Assembly (NCBI GenBank): GCA_000231825.2
Contig: JH720313.1
Coordinates: forward strand, 554,130-618,129
DNA: 64,000 nucleotides
From: Tetrahymena elliotti 4EA
Taxonomy: Eukaryota; Ciliophora; Oligohymenophorea; Hymenostomatida; Tetrahymenidae
Reading direction: 5' to 3'
A model generated the notes under the pieces. It made no database searches and had not been told where the DNA came from. It was given only the letters and a program-made list of their open reading frames with translations. Of this stretch, positions 61,357-64,000 are shown in pieces. Both the position numbers and the translations under genes were made by a program. The first letter of the stretch is position 1. Each line of letters opens with the position of its first letter.

Positions 61357-63027
61357 TCAATCTGAAGTATCAAAAAGGTCAAATAGAATAATATTAGGAT
61401 TGATAATTTAAAATTATGATATATTATTTTAGTATGTAAGGATGTGTAAGATTGTTTAATAGTAGTTGTTATGATTCAAGCACTTAATTAAGTCTTCATA
61501 AATGTTAGTTGTTTTAAATTATTTAACAATATCAGAATCTTCTATATTAATAGTTATTTAATCAGGTATTGAAGTTTATTTTAGAATTGAAAATAGTTAT
61601 TCCTTATTTTATTTACCTATTTATTCATTTAATAGGTTAAATTTTACACTTAGCTTTTTAGAATTTTTTAGGAAAATTGTATAGGTTTGAATCAAAGAAA
61701 AGGATTCTAAGGAGAATATTTTTATCATAGAGCATCCATTAATTTATTCCAAGCTAAATTGATTTTCTAAAACAATGAAAAAATACTGATTTTTAAAGTT
61801 TATAAATTTAGTTAATTCATCAGTTGATTTGAGTTTTTCTTTGACTAAAATTACATTTCTGCATTTTTATTCTAATGATTGAGTATTTATGTCTGAAATA
61901 GATTATACTGATTAGTGTTTATTTAAGATGTACATTTTTATTAAGTAATGCAATTTGAGTAAAGAAATCAAGATAGTATATATTATAAGTAGAAATTGAA
62001 TAACTTTTATTGAGTAAGATATTTAATAATCTTCGTAGAAATAAACTAAGTAACAAGTTACAATCAAATAGAACTAGCAAGAGCAATATTAGATTAAATT
62101 TTTTACATTTTAAAATATAATTTCATATTATACTATATCGTTATTCAATAAAGGAGATATGTATACTAGGTTTTGACCCATAAGAATTTGTTGAAATATG
62201 TTAATAGATAGAGGATTGTATAAGTCTTCATACTATAATTCACAACTCAAAAAGCATGTGTATATCAATAGCATACTAACAAAGGCTAAGAACTAAATTA
62301 AATTGAAGAGAATTTAGTAAACATAGAAAAGTGACTGAATTAATCCAAAGAATGATTCAAAAAAAGTAATTATTTTTTTAAATAGAGTTTGCTTTTTTTG
62401 GAAAATGAAAATGCTTAGGTAAATATTTTGAATGATTAAGTATTCTACTGAGAGAAATAATAATATTCCAATGTAAAAAGTAAGTATATAATTGTGTTTC
62501 GCAGTAGTCACGATATAAAGGAATATCAGATGAACTTTGATTAATAAAAAGAGTTTTTTCATACTAAACCATTTGATTAAGAAATGATAGTATTTGTATC
62601 TCAATAAATTATCATTATACTTTTGAGAATTATAATTTATCTCTATCCTACAAAATCTCAAAAATAAAATGTAGTCTTGCTAAAAAATAGATAGTATTAT
62701 GTTTATTAAAATATATATCTGAATATTTTCTATTAAGTGCTACTCTTATTTCTTTTTGTAGTAGCTCCCGTTTTGAATTTACGTGAAAATTATTTAAACA
62801 GTGTATAAAATAACAATCAATCTTAGGTTATTAGGAAAGTCATCAATTAATAGTAGAGTTATTAGTAGAGCAATAAATAAAAGTTCGGCAAAAAAGATGA
62901 CTCCTATTAATACTTGATGCTTTAGTATTTACTTTAAACTAACTCTATAAGTATCTAGCATAAATCCATCTATTTAACTATAATTTTTAAATGTACCTGC
63001 CTATTGCATATTTAAAAATTCATCCAT
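61357..63027 (-). CDS. Multipass membrane protein, tandem family member C
   Basis: A single exon of 557 codons including TGA. The N-terminus is MDEFLNMQQAGTF. Hydrophobic segments include IGVIFFAELLFIALLITLLL, NIQIYILINIILSIF, FLYIVTTAKH and ILFNLIQFLAFVSMLLIYTC, about eight in all. The soluble C-terminal half is about 180 residues. The shared motifs are FFESFFGLIQSL; IFQQILMGQN followed by YISPLLNND; and the terminal INPNIILFDLFDTSD before TGA. It is the most diverged of the three copies and is separated from member B by the GATase gene. Function not recognised. Confidence 0.8.
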
Positions 63028-63935
63028 TTATTTATTTAGTTGAGTATTTAATTGTTTTGGTTTATATTATTTTTAATTGAAAAGTATCTTTTTTTTATCA
63101 AATTTTTATAAAATAAACACTCAAAGTAATCATGCTGAATATCTATTAACCTTAAAGTAGAAAACTTAATTTTTTCTATACTAAATGATTATGATTACTT
63201 CTAATAGATAATTTTATTACTGAGCTAAGTGAGTAAAAAGTGATATATACTTCTATTTTTATCAGTCCTTATTTATATCTATGCAAATTTTATAAAATAT
63301 GTAAGATTTAATCAGAAATCTTTTTATTTTTCTTAAAGTTAAACTTTAAAATATTTTTTGTTACAGGATTGATTTTTGATTTAAAAATAGGCCATATCTT
63401 ATCTTGACCATGATTATTTAAGTATAAATTCAATGAAGAAATTTTCCTTAAAGAAATAAATATTATTTACATTTTTATCACAGATATTTATCTTTCTATT
63501 TGATTAAAAAAATTGCTTTAAAATTTTTACACTTTTTAAATTGAAAATTTACATAAAAATAAATTTTTATTGAATTAACTACTTTAATAAATTTTGCTAC
63601 ATTTTACATTAATCGTATGAAATATATTTAAACTTAAAGTTTTTATTTATTGGATATAAACTATTTTTATGGAGTAGGTGACTATTAAACTTCCCTTTTA
63701 AATATTAAACTATAAAACTATTATTGAACTATTTAAAACAGAAAAAATTTTGCAATAATAAATACATTTTCTGATTTTTGTAAGTTTTTTAGAATTCAAA
63801 TTTCATTAAGATCATAAGCAACTAATTAAGGATTTACTAATTGATATTATGAAATTTGTTTATAGAACACAATTAATTTTATAACTGCAATTTATGAGTT
63901 GTATTATTTTAAAATTTCTAAGACATCTTAATAAT
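63028..63935. other. Divergent intergenic/promoter region
   Basis: About 900 bp between membrane protein C (-) and the gene beginning at 63936 (+). AT-rich, with no specific element seen. Confidence 0.55.
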
Positions 63936-64000
63936 ATGGCTGATTACATAAAGCCAAAATAAGATCGCAATCCTTTAGCGAAATCTTATTTTGGTCAGGT
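63936..64000 (+). CDS. 5' end of an unidentified gene (partial)
   Basis: The ATG at 63936 opens MADYIKPKQDRNPLAKSYFG and runs to the window edge. Base composition rises to normal coding levels compared with the AT-only spacer before it. A GT at 63999 could begin an intron. Twenty-odd residues are too few to name a family. Confidence 0.5.

Noticed and set aside
1..64000. tRNA, rRNA, CRISPR, telomeric (CCCCAA) repeats and transposon genes
   Set aside because: No cloverleaf-like B-box, no repeat-spacer arrays, no telomeric repeats, and no transposase or reverse-transcriptase motifs were found on reading through.

Overview
This window is ciliate nuclear DNA, most like a Tetrahymena-type macronuclear genome. 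Three things show this. The DNA is extremely AT-rich. All long genes read through many in-frame TAA and TAG codons (read as Gln) and end only at TGA. Genes are interrupted by short AT-only GT...AG introns, or have none. I see no transposons, rRNA, tRNA or CRISPR. One 100-N assembly gap lies at 48395-48494. Because standard-code ORF calls break at every TAA/TAG, all gene models here were rebuilt by reading with TGA as the only stop. Where a model is continuous or has a clear intron, its length divides exactly by three, which checks the boundaries.

Layout. 1.7-5.7 kb (+): a ubiquitin-activating enzyme E1 with an acylation-like N-terminus. 6.3-9.5 kb (-): an SF1 Upf1-like helicase. 11.9-15.6 kb (-): a large alpha-helical protein with an acidic segment. 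17.0-20.9 kb (+): an LRR and Gln-rich protein with a basic, Sfi1-like C-terminus. 21.6-23.4 kb (-): a coiled-coil protein. 24.1-25.3 kb (-): anamorsin/Dre2 of cytosolic Fe-S assembly. 26.2-31.6 kb (+): a membrane protein fused to a leucine-rich repeat array in which exons and repeats coincide. 32.1-34.1 kb (+): a TPR-like protein. 34.7-39.9 kb (+): a secreted/multipass Cys-rich surface protein. 40.8-44.2 kb (+) and 44.9-47.2 kb (-): two tail-to-tail E3-ligase-type genes, one RBR and one RING/TRAF/SPRY. 49.0-50.4 kb (-): a probable Cdt1 replication-licensing factor with an N-terminal PIP box. 52.9-54.7, 55.9-57.6 and 61.4-63.0 kb (-): three intronless multipass membrane paralogues. 59.3-60.6 kb (-), lying between the second and third of them: a class I glutamine amidotransferase. 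63.9 kb (+): the 5' end of a gene that leaves the window.

How the genes relate. Three belong to ubiquitin conjugation (one E1, two E3s). A Cdt1 carrying a PIP degron-like motif would itself be a client of a ubiquitin pathway, but no operon-like coupling exists in ciliates, so co-location is not evidence of joint function. The most unusual items are the myristoylation-type E1, the exon-per-repeat LRR membrane gene, the SPRY domain split by an Asn/Ser-rich insert, the Cdt1-like gene with a GC-rich island upstream, and the tandem membrane family with shared motifs.
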